From assembly GCA_050953445.1 (NCBI GenBank), contig JBMNMS010000001.1, forward strand, positions 744,001-808,000: a stretch of DNA of 64,000 bases, in the 5' to 3' direction. This stretch comes from JBMNMS01 sp050953445. Its GTDB lineage: Bacteria > Bacillota > Clostridia > Peptostreptococcales > Anaerovoracaceae. This document shows positions 55,254-63,973 of this stretch, piece by piece (positions within the stretch are counted from its first letter, which is position 1; every line of letters begins with the position of its first letter). Position numbers and translations under genes: made by a program. Below the pieces are notes generated by a model. That model was given only the letters and a program-made list of their open reading frames with translations, was not told where the DNA came from and did no database searches.

Positions 55254-56054
55254 ATGAAGATGTTCGGAAAGATCAGAAATATACAGACCGAAATAGCTTT
55301 GGAGCTTATTACCGTAAATCCTGAGCAGCCAAGAAAAACCTTTGAGGAGCAGGAATTAGAAGAGCTATCTGCATCCATACGAGAGTTTGGGGTGATACAA
55401 CCCGTTGTGGTGAAGAAGGCTAAGGATGGAAGTTATTTTCTTATTGCAGGGGAGCGAAGGTTGAGAGCAGCAACGATGGCCGGCTTAAAGAAGATACCGG
55501 TTATCGTAAGAAATGCCGATGAAAAGGAAATTGCATTGATAGCATTGGTTGAGAACGTTCAGCGTGAAAACTTGAGTTACATAGAGGAGGCAATGGCATA
55601 TAAACGACTCATGGATGATCATGGGCTGACCCAGGGGGAAATAGCCAGGCGAGTGGGTAAACAGCAGTCAACCATTTCCAATAAGATCAGGCTGCTTACA
55701 CTCCCGGAGGAGATACAGAAGCTATTATCTGTTAATAGACTTTCAGAGAGGCATGCAAGAGCTCTTCTAAAGTTACCTGATAATGATATAAGAAAGCAGA
55801 TGATAGATAAAATAGTCAGGCATAATTTGAATGTAAAACAAAGCGATAAATTGATTGAAGACTTTCTAAATAAAACAGAGAAGGAAAGAATTCGGGAAGA
55901 CAGGTTAAGATACATAAATTACAGGATTTATTTAAATACTTTGAAGAAGGCTTTCGAATCAATTAGTAGGGAGGACAACAATGCTGAATATCATCAGGAG
56001 GATAAAGGGGAATATGTAGAAGTAAGAATCTTAATACCTAAAAAGGTGGTATAA
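55254..56054 (+). CDS. noc: Nucleoid occlusion protein Noc (ParB family)
   Basis: 266 residues with the ParB fold: PEQPRKTFEEQELEELSASI, CTP-site GERRLRAATMAGLKKIPVIV, and a helix-turn-helix LTQGEIARRVGKQQSTISN. At the specificity helix it has Gln and Lys (GKQQSTISNK), where the ParB in this window has GKSRPYVTNA. Those residues distinguish Noc from ParB in Bacillus. The N-terminus (MKMFGKIRNI) is a short amphipathic stretch, possibly the membrane-binding helix. Noc spreads from NBS sites and blocks Z-ring assembly over the nucleoid. It lies immediately upstream of parS and parA. Confidence 0.88.
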   Translation: MKMFGKIRNIQTEIALELITVNPEQPRKTFEEQELEELSASIREFGVIQPVVVKKAKDGSYFLIAGERRLRAATMAGLKKIPVIVRNADEKEIALIALVENVQRENLSYIEEAMAYKRLMDDHGLTQGEIARRVGKQQSTISNKIRLLTLPEEIQKLLSVNRLSERHARALLKLPDNDIRKQMIDKIVRHNLNVKQSDKLIEDFLNKTEKERIREDRLRYINYRIYLNTLKKAFESISREDNNAEYHQEDKGEYVEVRILIPKKVV

Positions 56055-56081
56055 ATTCTTTCTTTGCCAATAAGAATTCCG

Positions 56082-56110
56082 GGAATGTTTCACGTGAAAC
56101 ATTCCTTTTT
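56082..56110 (+). promoter_or_regulatory. parS site within a terminator-like palindrome
   Basis: TGTTTCACGTGAAACA at 56086-56101 is the canonical ParB-binding parS site, perfect over 16 bp. Flanking bases extend the palindrome to 24 bp (GGAA...TTCC, 56082-56105) and TTTTTA follows, 27 bp after the noc stop, so the RNA could also act as a terminator for noc. The only parS noticed in the window. Confidence 0.93.
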
Positions 56111-56197
56111 ATGTGGGATTATCTATGGCATAATAACAGGAAGTAATGTATAATACATTTGAGAGACCGGACAATACAAGATGAAGAGGTGAATTTC

Positions 56198-56971
56198 TTG
56201 GGAAAGGCAATCGCAATATTCAATCAAAAAGGTGGAGTTGGAAAGACTACTACTAACATTAATCTGGCAGCCTGTCTGGCAATAAAGGGGAAGAAAATAT
56301 TGGTATTGGATATTGATCCCCAGGGAAATACTACAAGCGGTCTGGGGATTTCTAAAAAGAATTTAGAAAGGACCATGTACGAAGTTCTTATTGATGAAAA
56401 GATTCAACCGGAGGATGCCATACTAACTACCCCTATTCCCAACCTGGACATCATACCTGCAAGTGTAGAATTGGCAGGGGCAGAAGTTGAATTAGTCCAG
56501 TTGGAAGGAAGGGAGAAGCGCTTAAAAAGGGCACTGGATAAGATCTCAATGAATTATGATTACATATTTATAGATTGTCCTCCCTCCTTAGGCCTTCTAA
56601 CCATAAATTCCTTGACGGCTGTGGATAGCGTATTAATCCCCATTCAATGTGAGTTCTACGCATTAGAGGGGGTTAGTCAACTGATGAGTACCATCGAACT
56701 GGTGAAAATGAATTTTAACAAGGGATTGGAAATACAGGGAGTTATCTTAAGCATGTTTGATGGAAGAACTAATTTATCCATTCAAGTGGTGGAAGAGGTT
56801 AAGAAGTTTTTTAAGGACAAGGTATATATGACCGTCATACCAAGGAATGTGCGTTTGGCAGAGGCGCCAAGCTTTGGGCTCCCTATAACTGAATACGATC
56901 CGAGATCAAAAGGAGCAATGGCCTATCAGGAATTTGCCCGGGAATTCTTAGAATTGGAGGGGGAAGAGTGA
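56198..56971 (+). CDS. parA: Chromosome partitioning ATPase ParA (Soj)
   Basis: 257 residues. The deviant Walker A is FNQKGGVGKTTTNINLAACLA at the very N-terminus; DIDPQGNTTSGLG and FIDCPPSLGLLT are the other ATPase motifs. It works with ParB-parS in origin segregation and, in Bacillus, regulates DnaA. TTG at 56198 is chosen as start, preceded by AGAGGTGAA; a farther TTG (56159) lacks a site. The stop overlaps the parB start (TGATG). Confidence 0.96.
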   Translation: MGKAIAIFNQKGGVGKTTTNINLAACLAIKGKKILVLDIDPQGNTTSGLGISKKNLERTMYEVLIDEKIQPEDAILTTPIPNLDIIPASVELAGAEVELVQLEGREKRLKRALDKISMNYDYIFIDCPPSLGLLTINSLTAVDSVLIPIQCEFYALEGVSQLMSTIELVKMNFNKGLEIQGVILSMFDGRTNLSIQVVEEVKKFFKDKVYMTVIPRNVRLAEAPSFGLPITEYDPRSKGAMAYQEFAREFLELEGEE

Positions 56972-57858
56972 TGGGTACTAATAAATTGAAGACTCGCGGT
57001 TTGGGTAAGGGGCTGGAGGCTTTATTCAATGAGGTGTCCATATCCAGTTCCAACAACGAGGAAGAAAGAGAGCAGATTTCGCCTGATAAGGGCATATTCT
57101 ATATAGATGTGCATAAAATCAAGCCAAATGCCGAGCAACCTAGAAAAACTTTTGATAGAGAGGGCATAGAGGAGCTGGCTAAATCTATAGAAAATCACGG
57201 ACTGATACAGCCGATTGTGGTGACTAAATCAGGTAATGGTTATCAGATAGTGGCGGGAGAAAGGCGCTGGAGAGCTGCCCAGAGCGCCAAAATGAAGGAA
57301 ATTCCCTGTATTATAAGGGACTTAACACCGGAGCAGAATATGCTCTTGGCCTTAATTGAAAATATGCAGAGAGAAGATTTAAATCCTATTGACGAAGCCT
57401 TGGCCATTGAGAGGATGATTGCTGATTTTCAAATGACGCAAGAGGAGATTTCAAGGAGCATAGGAAAGAGTAGGCCCTATGTGACCAATGCCATAAGGCT
57501 ACTCAAGCTTCCTGAAGAAGTACAAAATATGATAGTAGCAGGAGAGATTTCAGGAGGGCACGGAAGAGTTATAGCCGGCATAAAGGATGGGAGCAAACAG
57601 TTGCAGGCGGCTAAATATGCGGTTGAAAAGGGGTGGTCTGTAAGGGAGATGGAGGCCTTTGCCGGGGAGGAGAAGAAAACCGTAAGACCGAAAGCAAGGT
57701 CAAAGAATCGGGAAGTAATGGACATAGAAGATGAGTTGGGAAGGATATTTGGTACAAAGGTTAGCCTTTCCTTTGGCCCGAAAAAAGGCAAAATAGAGAT
57801 TGAGTATTATAGCAAGGACGAATTAGATCGATTAATAGAGTTAGTACGAGGGTTGTAG
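56971..57858 (+). CDS. parB: Chromosome partitioning protein ParB (Spo0J)
   Basis: 295 residues. It has the N-terminal ParA-activating peptide region (LKTRGLGKGLEALF), then HKIKPNAEQPRKTFD, the CTP-binding GERRWRAAQ motif, the HTH with GKSRPYVTNAIRLLKLP, and a C-terminal dimerisation domain. It loads on parS and slides as a CTP clamp. ATG 56971 is preceded by GGAGGGGG. The 3' end overlaps the convergent rnhA gene by 18 bp. Confidence 0.97.
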   Translation: MGTNKLKTRGLGKGLEALFNEVSISSSNNEEEREQISPDKGIFYIDVHKIKPNAEQPRKTFDREGIEELAKSIENHGLIQPIVVTKSGNGYQIVAGERRWRAAQSAKMKEIPCIIRDLTPEQNMLLALIENMQREDLNPIDEALAIERMIADFQMTQEEISRSIGKSRPYVTNAIRLLKLPEEVQNMIVAGEISGGHGRVIAGIKDGSKQLQAAKYAVEKGWSVREMEAFAGEEKKTVRPKARSKNREVMDIEDELGRIFGTKVSLSFGPKKGKIEIEYYSKDELDRLIELVRGL

Positions 57859-58401
57859 TCCTTTCCGGATTTCACTCATTCCTTCATTGGCTAAGGCGTC
57901 AGCCCTGTTGTTTTGTTCAGTGATATGTTTAAAATCATCAAAGGAAAAGGAAGGACCGTTCCACTGAACAAATTTATGGTAAAGTTTATGGATGTCAGGG
58001 GATTTCGAGAGGTTCACATGGCCCTTTACCCGATAAAAGGAAATGTTGTGTTTAGCGGTTAGTGTTAGGAGCGACTCCCAAAGATCCCTGTTTTCCACAT
58101 CGGTTTTCTTAGAAGTCTTCCAATTATTCCTGTGCCAATTCTCGTACCATTTCTCCCGGAAACAGTTCATAAGATAAGAACTGTCCGAGAATACCGAAAT
58201 TGTGAGCCCTTCATTTTTCAAGGCCCCCAAAGCCTTTAAGAGAGCCATCATTTCCATTCGGTTGTTTGTGGTGTTCACCTCTCCTCCGAATAATTCCTTG
58301 CGGTGTTTCCCATATTCCAAAACAGCTCCCCAGCCGCCGATATTGTTTTCGTTTTGATTTCCGGAACAGGCACCATCGGTATGGATATAAAGAGTGTTCA
58401 T
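57841..58401 (-). CDS. rnhA: Ribonuclease HI
   Basis: 186 residues. The catalytic acidic set is visible: Asp9 (IHTDGACSGN), Glu50 (NNRMEM), Asp73 (FSDSSYL) and Asp168 (NNRADALA), with His128 in VKGHV. About 25 extra residues sit between the GHV and ADALA motifs, a feature of some clostridial forms. It degrades RNA in RNA-DNA hybrids. It is the only minus-strand gene right of the origin in this window, convergent with parB. Confidence 0.93.
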   Translation of the reverse strand: MNTLYIHTDGACSGNQNENNIGGWGAVLEYGKHRKELFGGEVNTTNNRMEMMALLKALGALKNEGLTISVFSDSSYLMNCFREKWYENWHRNNWKTSKKTDVENRDLWESLLTLTAKHNISFYRVKGHVNLSKSPDIHKLYHKFVQWNGPSFSFDDFKHITEQNNRADALANEGMSEIRKGLQPSY

Positions 58402-58591
58402 ATAGTTTCTCCAAGGTCAGATATTTTTTATCAAATCAGGTAAAAAGATTTGCTCCAGTTCATTATACAAGAGGGGTTGATAAGTGTAAAATCCTTTTAA
58501 ATCCCGCGTAACATATTTGTAATAAAACTATTATATACTTACCATACGATTTTCGGGCTTGATGCTGATTACTCAGGAGAGGAGGGGTGGT

Positions 58592-59107
58592 ATGAAAAAA
58601 ATACTTATGACCGTGATCATCGCTGGAATAATGATTTTCAGCACGGTATTTACTTTTGCCAACGGGGATAATTCGATTTCTATAGTGAGCCCGGGTCAAA
58701 CGGTATACGGCAGTACCCTACTGATTTCTGTAAAGATAACCTCCCCCCAGACCGTACAAATATCGGCATATGAACAGAAACAAACTCTGGATGGAGTCCT
58801 GATTCCCATAGATCCGGATAAAATTTCATCTGTAAATGTGAGCAACATAAAATCTGTTTCCATAATGGAAAAGGAAACATACAAGTGCGTGGATAATTTG
58901 CGGTTTTACAATAAGCAGATTAACAATGTTGCACCGGGTCTATATAAAATAGTTGTGGAAACAAAAAATGGGGATAAGGTGGCCTCAACTACCAGTACAC
59001 TAACGGTAGTAAGGCCTGCAGATGAGGATAAAAGCGTGTCTTTTGAAGCAAAGCAGGGAGCATTAAAAAGGTTTCAAAACTTTATAAAAGGCATTTTCGG
59101 TGGTTAA
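58592..59107 (+). CDS. Exported protein of unknown function heading the walHIJ-like run
   Basis: 171 residues with a signal peptide (MKKILMTVIIAGIMIFSTVF, cleavage near FAN) and a beta-rich domain (SIVSPGQTVYGSTLLISVKI...GLYKIVVETKNGDKVASTTSTLTV) that looks Ig-like, ending in a basic amphipathic tail. ATG at 58592 is placed behind GGAGAGGAGGGG; an earlier frame start has no site. It lies 15 bp before the WalH-like gene, in the position where walR-walK stand in other Bacillota. No family recognised. Confidence 0.75.
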   Translation: MKKILMTVIIAGIMIFSTVFTFANGDNSISIVSPGQTVYGSTLLISVKITSPQTVQISAYEQKQTLDGVLIPIDPDKISSVNVSNIKSVSIMEKETYKCVDNLRFYNKQINNVAPGLYKIVVETKNGDKVASTTSTLTVVRPADEDKSVSFEAKQGALKRFQNFIKGIFGG

Positions 59108-59122
59108 AGGCGGCGGAAAGCG

Positions 59123-60631
59123 ATGCATAAACCCAGATTAATAGAATCCATTAAGACAATAATATTGGTAGTACTGTTCTTATCTACGGTACTACTTTTA
59201 TATTTTTTTTGGAATAATCCCGGATTTAAAGGGCTTGGGTTTTCAAAAGCACTGAATTCTTCGCATTTCGAAAGCACTTCTAACGGCTTAGAATTGGTTT
59301 TACCAGAAGAGATATCAGTCCATTTTGGAGGTGGTCTATACACCGTGCTTAAGCAAAAAGATGATTTTTTGTGGAAGGAATGTCTAAATGAATTTATACA
59401 GCTATTTCAAAAAACCACGGTACATTTGGAGGAAATTTCTTCGGTAAAATATCAGGAGGTGATGAACTTAAGATCAATTTGCTATTCATTCGCCTACAAC
59501 ATACCTTTTTCCTCCTTTTGTGACCAATACGGAATAACAAAACCCACTCCTTATGAACAAATAACCTTTATGAAATCCATATCCTATTCCATAGGAAGTC
59601 CCCAGAGCCTTTTCATAGAGGATGAGGCCAATGGCAGGTATTACCGTATAGCAGGGGAATACGAAGGGCTGGACTATTTTGCTCATATTATAGGACGATC
59701 AGAAAACCTGAACTATGAACCCTATTATAACCTTGGGACATTGGTGGGCGGAAGAAATCGCACATTAACTCCCATATATATTGAGACCGGATTGAAGAAG
59801 ATTCCATATCTGGCACAATCCTTTAATGTTAATGAACAGTCCATAAGGACCTTTGCCCAATTATTTTTTGGATCAAGCCTGGATTTTACCAGGAGGGTAA
59901 CGGAAAGCGATGGCACCGTAATCTATATGTATGGATATGGGCAGAAGGTGTTGAGATTGAACAGGGACGGGTCTGTAGAATATAAGGTGGAGCCGGGAGA
60001 TAATGGCAATCATGGCAATCCGGATCTTTTCGCAGCCCTAAATGCAGCCGTGAGTTTCATCAATAATCACGGGTCTTGGGACGGTGGAACACATATAGGG
60101 GGTTTTAACACCCATCAGGAAAAAGGAAAGGATTCATATCTTCATCCCTATTTGCAACAGGTAATGGCTCTGGAAAAGAACAGAATTAAAGGGTATCGTT
60201 TCCTTTTTGGGTATAAAGAAGGAGGCAAGAATATTTATTATCAGAAAGGTGCAGCTATCGTGGCGGAGGTTTTTGGGGATCAGGTTGTTTATTACCGCAG
60301 GGATGTGGTGATTCCCGATGAAAGCCTTTCCCACAGTGATAACCCGGCAGGGATGGAGAGAGAAGCCATCTCGATAGGAAATATACTGGCTGAGAATTAC
60401 AGGATCATAACTGAAGAGTTAAAAAAGGCTGGGTATCAGATAGAGGGCGAGGAGCAGGAAATCCTTTTCGATAGTATAGTAGAGCTGGTAAGGTATGTGG
60501 ATAGTGGATATCTTCGAAAAGAAAACGAATTGGTGCCAGTCTGGATCATGCGTATAGGGGAGATGTATTTCTATTTTGACCTATACGATGGAAATTCAGT
60601 TAAAAATGAAGGAATAGAAGAAAAGGTGTAG
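59123..60631 (+). CDS. YycH (WalH)-like membrane-anchored regulatory protein
   Basis: 502 residues: one N-terminal membrane helix (TIILVVLFLSTVLLLYFFW) and a large extracytoplasmic domain. Length, topology and position directly before a YycI-like gene match WalH/YycH, which restrains the WalK sensor kinase in Bacillus. Sequence similarity visible by eye is modest, so the call rests mainly on context. GGCGGAAAG precedes ATG 59123. Confidence 0.65.
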   Translation: MHKPRLIESIKTIILVVLFLSTVLLLYFFWNNPGFKGLGFSKALNSSHFESTSNGLELVLPEEISVHFGGGLYTVLKQKDDFLWKECLNEFIQLFQKTTVHLEEISSVKYQEVMNLRSICYSFAYNIPFSSFCDQYGITKPTPYEQITFMKSISYSIGSPQSLFIEDEANGRYYRIAGEYEGLDYFAHIIGRSENLNYEPYYNLGTLVGGRNRTLTPIYIETGLKKIPYLAQSFNVNEQSIRTFAQLFFGSSLDFTRRVTESDGTVIYMYGYGQKVLRLNRDGSVEYKVEPGDNGNHGNPDLFAALNAAVSFINNHGSWDGGTHIGGFNTHQEKGKDSYLHPYLQQVMALEKNRIKGYRFLFGYKEGGKNIYYQKGAAIVAEVFGDQVVYYRRDVVIPDESLSHSDNPAGMEREAISIGNILAENYRIITEELKKAGYQIEGEEQEILFDSIVELVRYVDSGYLRKENELVPVWIMRIGEMYFYFDLYDGNSVKNEGIEEKV

Positions 60632-60634
60632 GTG

Positions 60635-61366
60635 ATGGACTGGACTAAGGCTAAGACAATATTAATTATTGCATTGCTGGTTGCTAATATCTTCCTTATA
60701 GTCACCTATGGAATCAGCAGGGTGGAACCACAAAGGAGCCCGGAAGAAAGACAGGCGGACACGATAAGCCTGTTGGAGAAAAGAAATATATTTATCCAGG
60801 CTCATATACCTGAGGATAAGGGGCGTATGCCGGTGTTGACAGTTGAATACGATAGTTTAGATCAGAGACTATTGCTGCGGCAAATGCAAAGGCAGATAAG
60901 GCTTCCGGCAGGGGAGGATACGGACGAGGCTGTCTTGAAAAAGGTTCAGCAACTCCTTATGGATTGTGGAATCTGGAATGATAACGTAGTCTTTGATAAA
61001 ATTATGCGGGAAGGGGATAGGGCTATGATTTATTATAAGAATTTAGTTGAGGGAATCCTTTTGGAAGATAGCTATATCGCCTGTACATTTGAGGGGGGCA
61101 GAGTAACCTCACTCTCCCGATATTGGCTTAAGCCGGTAAAATTTGGCTCCGCAAAACAAGAAACCATACCTGCAACTGTTGCGCTCCTTCATTTCATGAG
61201 CAAGAATAAGAAGGAGGATTTGGTATATATAGAGAAAATGGAAATGGTTTATTGGCTGGATTCCGCCAGCATAGACACAGATTCGCCCATTCTAGATACA
61301 GCACGACCGGCGTGGAAAATTACCTATAATAGTGGGAAGGTAGTTCATATAGACGCTTATGAATAA
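60635..61366 (+). CDS. YycI (WalI)-like regulatory protein
   Basis: 243 residues starting MDWTKAKTILIIALLVANIFL, very close to the typical YycI beginning, followed by one extracytoplasmic domain (a YycI domain to the end). In Bacillus YycI forms a membrane complex with YycH that tunes WalK, the essential cell-wall kinase. It abuts the WalH-like gene (stop 60631) so the two are coupled. ATG 60635 preferred over GTG 60632. Confidence 0.78.
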   Translation: MDWTKAKTILIIALLVANIFLIVTYGISRVEPQRSPEERQADTISLLEKRNIFIQAHIPEDKGRMPVLTVEYDSLDQRLLLRQMQRQIRLPAGEDTDEAVLKKVQQLLMDCGIWNDNVVFDKIMREGDRAMIYYKNLVEGILLEDSYIACTFEGGRVTSLSRYWLKPVKFGSAKQETIPATVALLHFMSKNKKEDLVYIEKMEMVYWLDSASIDTDSPILDTARPAWKITYNSGKVVHIDAYE

Positions 61367-61416
61367 TAATTTGCAGTGTCATTTAACTTCAATTATAATA
61401 GAAAGGTGTAAGCAAT

Positions 61417-62208
61417 ATGTGCCTCAGTTTTTGTTCCTTTTCAAGTGGAAGCAGTGGGAACTGCTATTTAATCAAGTCAGAAACGACAGCATTGCTTGTG
61501 GATGCGGGTATAAGTGCAAAAAAAATAATAGATGGCTTGGATCATACCGGAACACCCATGGATTCCCTAAAGGGTCTTTTAATCACCCATGAACATACCG
61601 ATCATGTCAAAGGGGCAAAAACCTTCATGAAAAAGGCTAAAAATGCGCTCATGTATGCTACTGAAAAGACTTTTGAGGCTGCAGGTTTCCCTGATACATT
61701 ACATATGGAAAGCGTATTACCTGAAAGGGACTTCCAAATTGGGGACATAGGTATAAGGGCATTTCGCCTTTCTCACGATGCGGCGGATCCGGTAGGCTAC
61801 TCCTTCAGCCATAGGGGAAAGCAGATTAGCGTTATTACGGACACGGGCATTGTTTATGATGAAGTGTTGGAACAAATAATAGAAGCCGATCTTTTGGTCT
61901 TAGAAGCAAATTACGATGTGGATATGCTGAAAATCGGCAGATACCCTTGGTTTTTGAAGCAGAGGATAGCAGGAGATAAGGGGCATCTATCAAATGAGGC
62001 CGCTGGCCAAATCCTATTGCGACTATTATCCAGCAAAGGGAAAGAAAGAAAGGTGCTTTTAGCCCATATGAGCCGAGAAAACAATTTTCCGGCTATGGCA
62101 TATCAAACGGTAAAGAATATATTAGAGGAAGGTAATTACTATATCGGTAAGCATCTTGAACTGTCAATGATTGTCAGGGATGAGATTAGCGGAATCTTTC
62201 AGACATAA
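61417..62208 (+). CDS. walJ: YycJ (WalJ)-like metallo-beta-lactamase-fold hydrolase
   Basis: 263 residues. The start SFSSGSSGNCYLIKSE and the metal motif LLITHEHTDHVKG (HxHxDH), a later LSHDAADPVGYSF and VLEANYDVDMLK are typical of YycJ, a predicted nuclease linked to DNA repair/cell-wall coordination. AAAGGTG lies eight bases before ATG 61417. 50 bp after the WalI-like gene. Confidence 0.9.
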   Translation: MCLSFCSFSSGSSGNCYLIKSETTALLVDAGISAKKIIDGLDHTGTPMDSLKGLLITHEHTDHVKGAKTFMKKAKNALMYATEKTFEAAGFPDTLHMESVLPERDFQIGDIGIRAFRLSHDAADPVGYSFSHRGKQISVITDTGIVYDEVLEQIIEADLLVLEANYDVDMLKIGRYPWFLKQRIAGDKGHLSNEAAGQILLRLLSSKGKERKVLLAHMSRENNFPAMAYQTVKNILEEGNYYIGKHLELSMIVRDEISGIFQT

Positions 62209-62235
62209 AGTCTAAATTGGTTAGAGGTGAAAAGG

Positions 62236-63483
62236 ATGTATAAAGACGATAAAAATGATAGGGGATATTATGAAAACCGTACATGGTTTGAAAGAACATT
62301 CGAGCCAAAAAGTGGAGGTAATGGAAGTAATCAAGCCTCTGATTTTCATAGCCCCAAGCCCCAAAAAGGAAAGATAGGAAAAAAGATCCTTCTTTTTATG
62401 GGGATATTAGTCATATCTCTGGGAGCGGGTTTCGGCGGGGGAATTCTGGCATCGGATTATACTGGGGGGAGCAGTCCTGCTAATACTCAACAAGTGATCA
62501 TTAATCCCGCCGATGAAATAGGAATAGGTGAGGCTGTAGCGGCAAAGGTTATACCTTCGGTAGTGGGAATAAGCACAACCAGAGAACAGATAAGGCAAAG
62601 CTGGGGAGGAATTTATACTCAAGAAATTCCACAGGGGGTGGGAACCGGTTTCATCGTAGATGAAAAGGGCTATATTCTTACCAATTCCCATGTGGTCAGC
62701 GATGGTCAGGCAAAAACTATAACGGTGCAGTTGACAGATGGCAGGGAGGAATATGGGACCGTACTTTGGAGTGATGCTACATTAGATCTGGCTATTGTTA
62801 AAATTAAGGCTCAGGATTTGATAGCCGCCGAACTTGGGGATTCTGATACCGTTAAAATCGGATCTTATGCAGCCGCCATAGGAAACCCTCTGGGAATGGA
62901 GTTTGACAGGACCGTTACACAGGGAGGTATAAGCGGTCTAAACAGGACTATTACGGTAGCCAGCGGCAATGGTTTTCAAGGCGTCACCATGGAAGGGCTT
63001 ATACAGACTGATGCTGCCATCAATTCAGGGAATAGTGGAGGCCCCCTTTTAAACAATAAGGGCCAGGTTATAGGGATTAATACGGCTAAGGCTTCAATAG
63101 GGGAAGGTATGGGGTTTGCCATCCCCATTAACGTAGCCAAAACCATTGTGGAACAGGTTAGCAAAACAGGAACTTTTTCAAAGGCCTATATTGGAATAAG
63201 AGGGGCAGATGTGGAGAATGCCGCCGCCTATTACAGGTTTTTACCAAAGGAAACTCTTGGTGTTGAAACAGGGGCATATGTGGTGGAGATTACCCCCAAC
63301 TCACCTGCTGCTGCAGGTGGATTAGCCGAGGGGGATGTGATAGTGGCTTTAGATGGGAAAAGGATTAAAGGCATCAATCATCTTACCAAAATGCTCTATG
63401 ATTATAAGCCGGGGGACAAGGTGAAGCTTACCATAGTACGGGATAAGGTCGAACTCGATGTTGAAATTGAATTAGCAGGGTGA
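62236..63483 (+). CDS. htrA: HtrA/DegP-type serine protease
   Basis: About 415 residues. A cytoplasmic basic/polar N-terminus (~1-50) is followed by one membrane helix (KILLFMGILVISLGAGFGGG). The trypsin-like domain carries His in ILTNSHVVS, Asp in ATLDLAIVKI and Ser in INSGNSGGPLL; a C-terminal PDZ domain covers the last ~95 residues (GAYVVEITPNSPAAAGGLAEGD). A surface quality-control protease. ATG 62236 behind AGAGGTG is preferred to GTG 62227. Position after walJ is the standard one. Confidence 0.95.
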   Translation: MYKDDKNDRGYYENRTWFERTFEPKSGGNGSNQASDFHSPKPQKGKIGKKILLFMGILVISLGAGFGGGILASDYTGGSSPANTQQVIINPADEIGIGEAVAAKVIPSVVGISTTREQIRQSWGGIYTQEIPQGVGTGFIVDEKGYILTNSHVVSDGQAKTITVQLTDGREEYGTVLWSDATLDLAIVKIKAQDLIAAELGDSDTVKIGSYAAAIGNPLGMEFDRTVTQGGISGLNRTITVASGNGFQGVTMEGLIQTDAAINSGNSGGPLLNNKGQVIGINTAKASIGEGMGFAIPINVAKTIVEQVSKTGTFSKAYIGIRGADVENAAAYYRFLPKETLGVETGAYVVEITPNSPAAAGGLAEGDVIVALDGKRIKGINHLTKMLYDYKPGDKVKLTIVRDKVELDVEIELAG

Positions 63484-63493
63484 TCCATTAAAT

Positions 63494-63973
63494 ATGAATA
63501 TCACTATATTATGTATAGGAAAACTAAAAGAAGATTATTGGACCGGAGCGCTTAAGGAATATGGTAAGCGGCTTAGTTCCTATTGCAATTTCCATGTGGA
63601 AGAACTAAAGGAGGAAAGGTTGCCGGAAGGGGCATCTCCAGCGGAGGAAAAAGCGGTTATAGAAAAGGAGGGAAACGCCCTTATTCGGAAAATAGCCAAA
63701 GGATCCCATGTAGTAACACTTGACATTAAAGGAAAAAGTCTTTCCTCAGAGGAATTCTCTTCTTATATCGGTACCTTAGGTGTGGAGGGTAAAAGTCATA
63801 TCACATTTATCATTGGAGGATCCCTTGGACTTTCCAGTGAGGTTTTGGAGAGGGCAGATTTTTGCCTGTCTTTTTCACCAATGACCTTTCCTCATCAAAT
63901 GATTCGCATAATTTTAGCTGAACAGGTGTACAGAGCTTTTAAAATTCTCAAAAACGAAAGCTATCATAAATAG
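63494..63973 (+). CDS. rlmH: 23S rRNA (pseudouridine1915-N3)-methyltransferase RlmH
   Basis: 159 residues, complete. ITILCIGKLKEDYW at the start, FIIGGSLGLSSEVL as the SPOUT knot SAM site and FPHQMIRIILAEQVYRAF at the end are all signature segments. It methylates pseudouridine 1915 in helix 69. It closes the htrA-rlmH pair; only 27 bases of window remain and they show nothing. Confidence 0.97.
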   Translation: MNITILCIGKLKEDYWTGALKEYGKRLSSYCNFHVEELKEERLPEGASPAEEKAVIEKEGNALIRKIAKGSHVVTLDIKGKSLSSEEFSSYIGTLGVEGKSHITFIIGGSLGLSSEVLERADFCLSFSPMTFPHQMIRIILAEQVYRAFKILKNESYHK

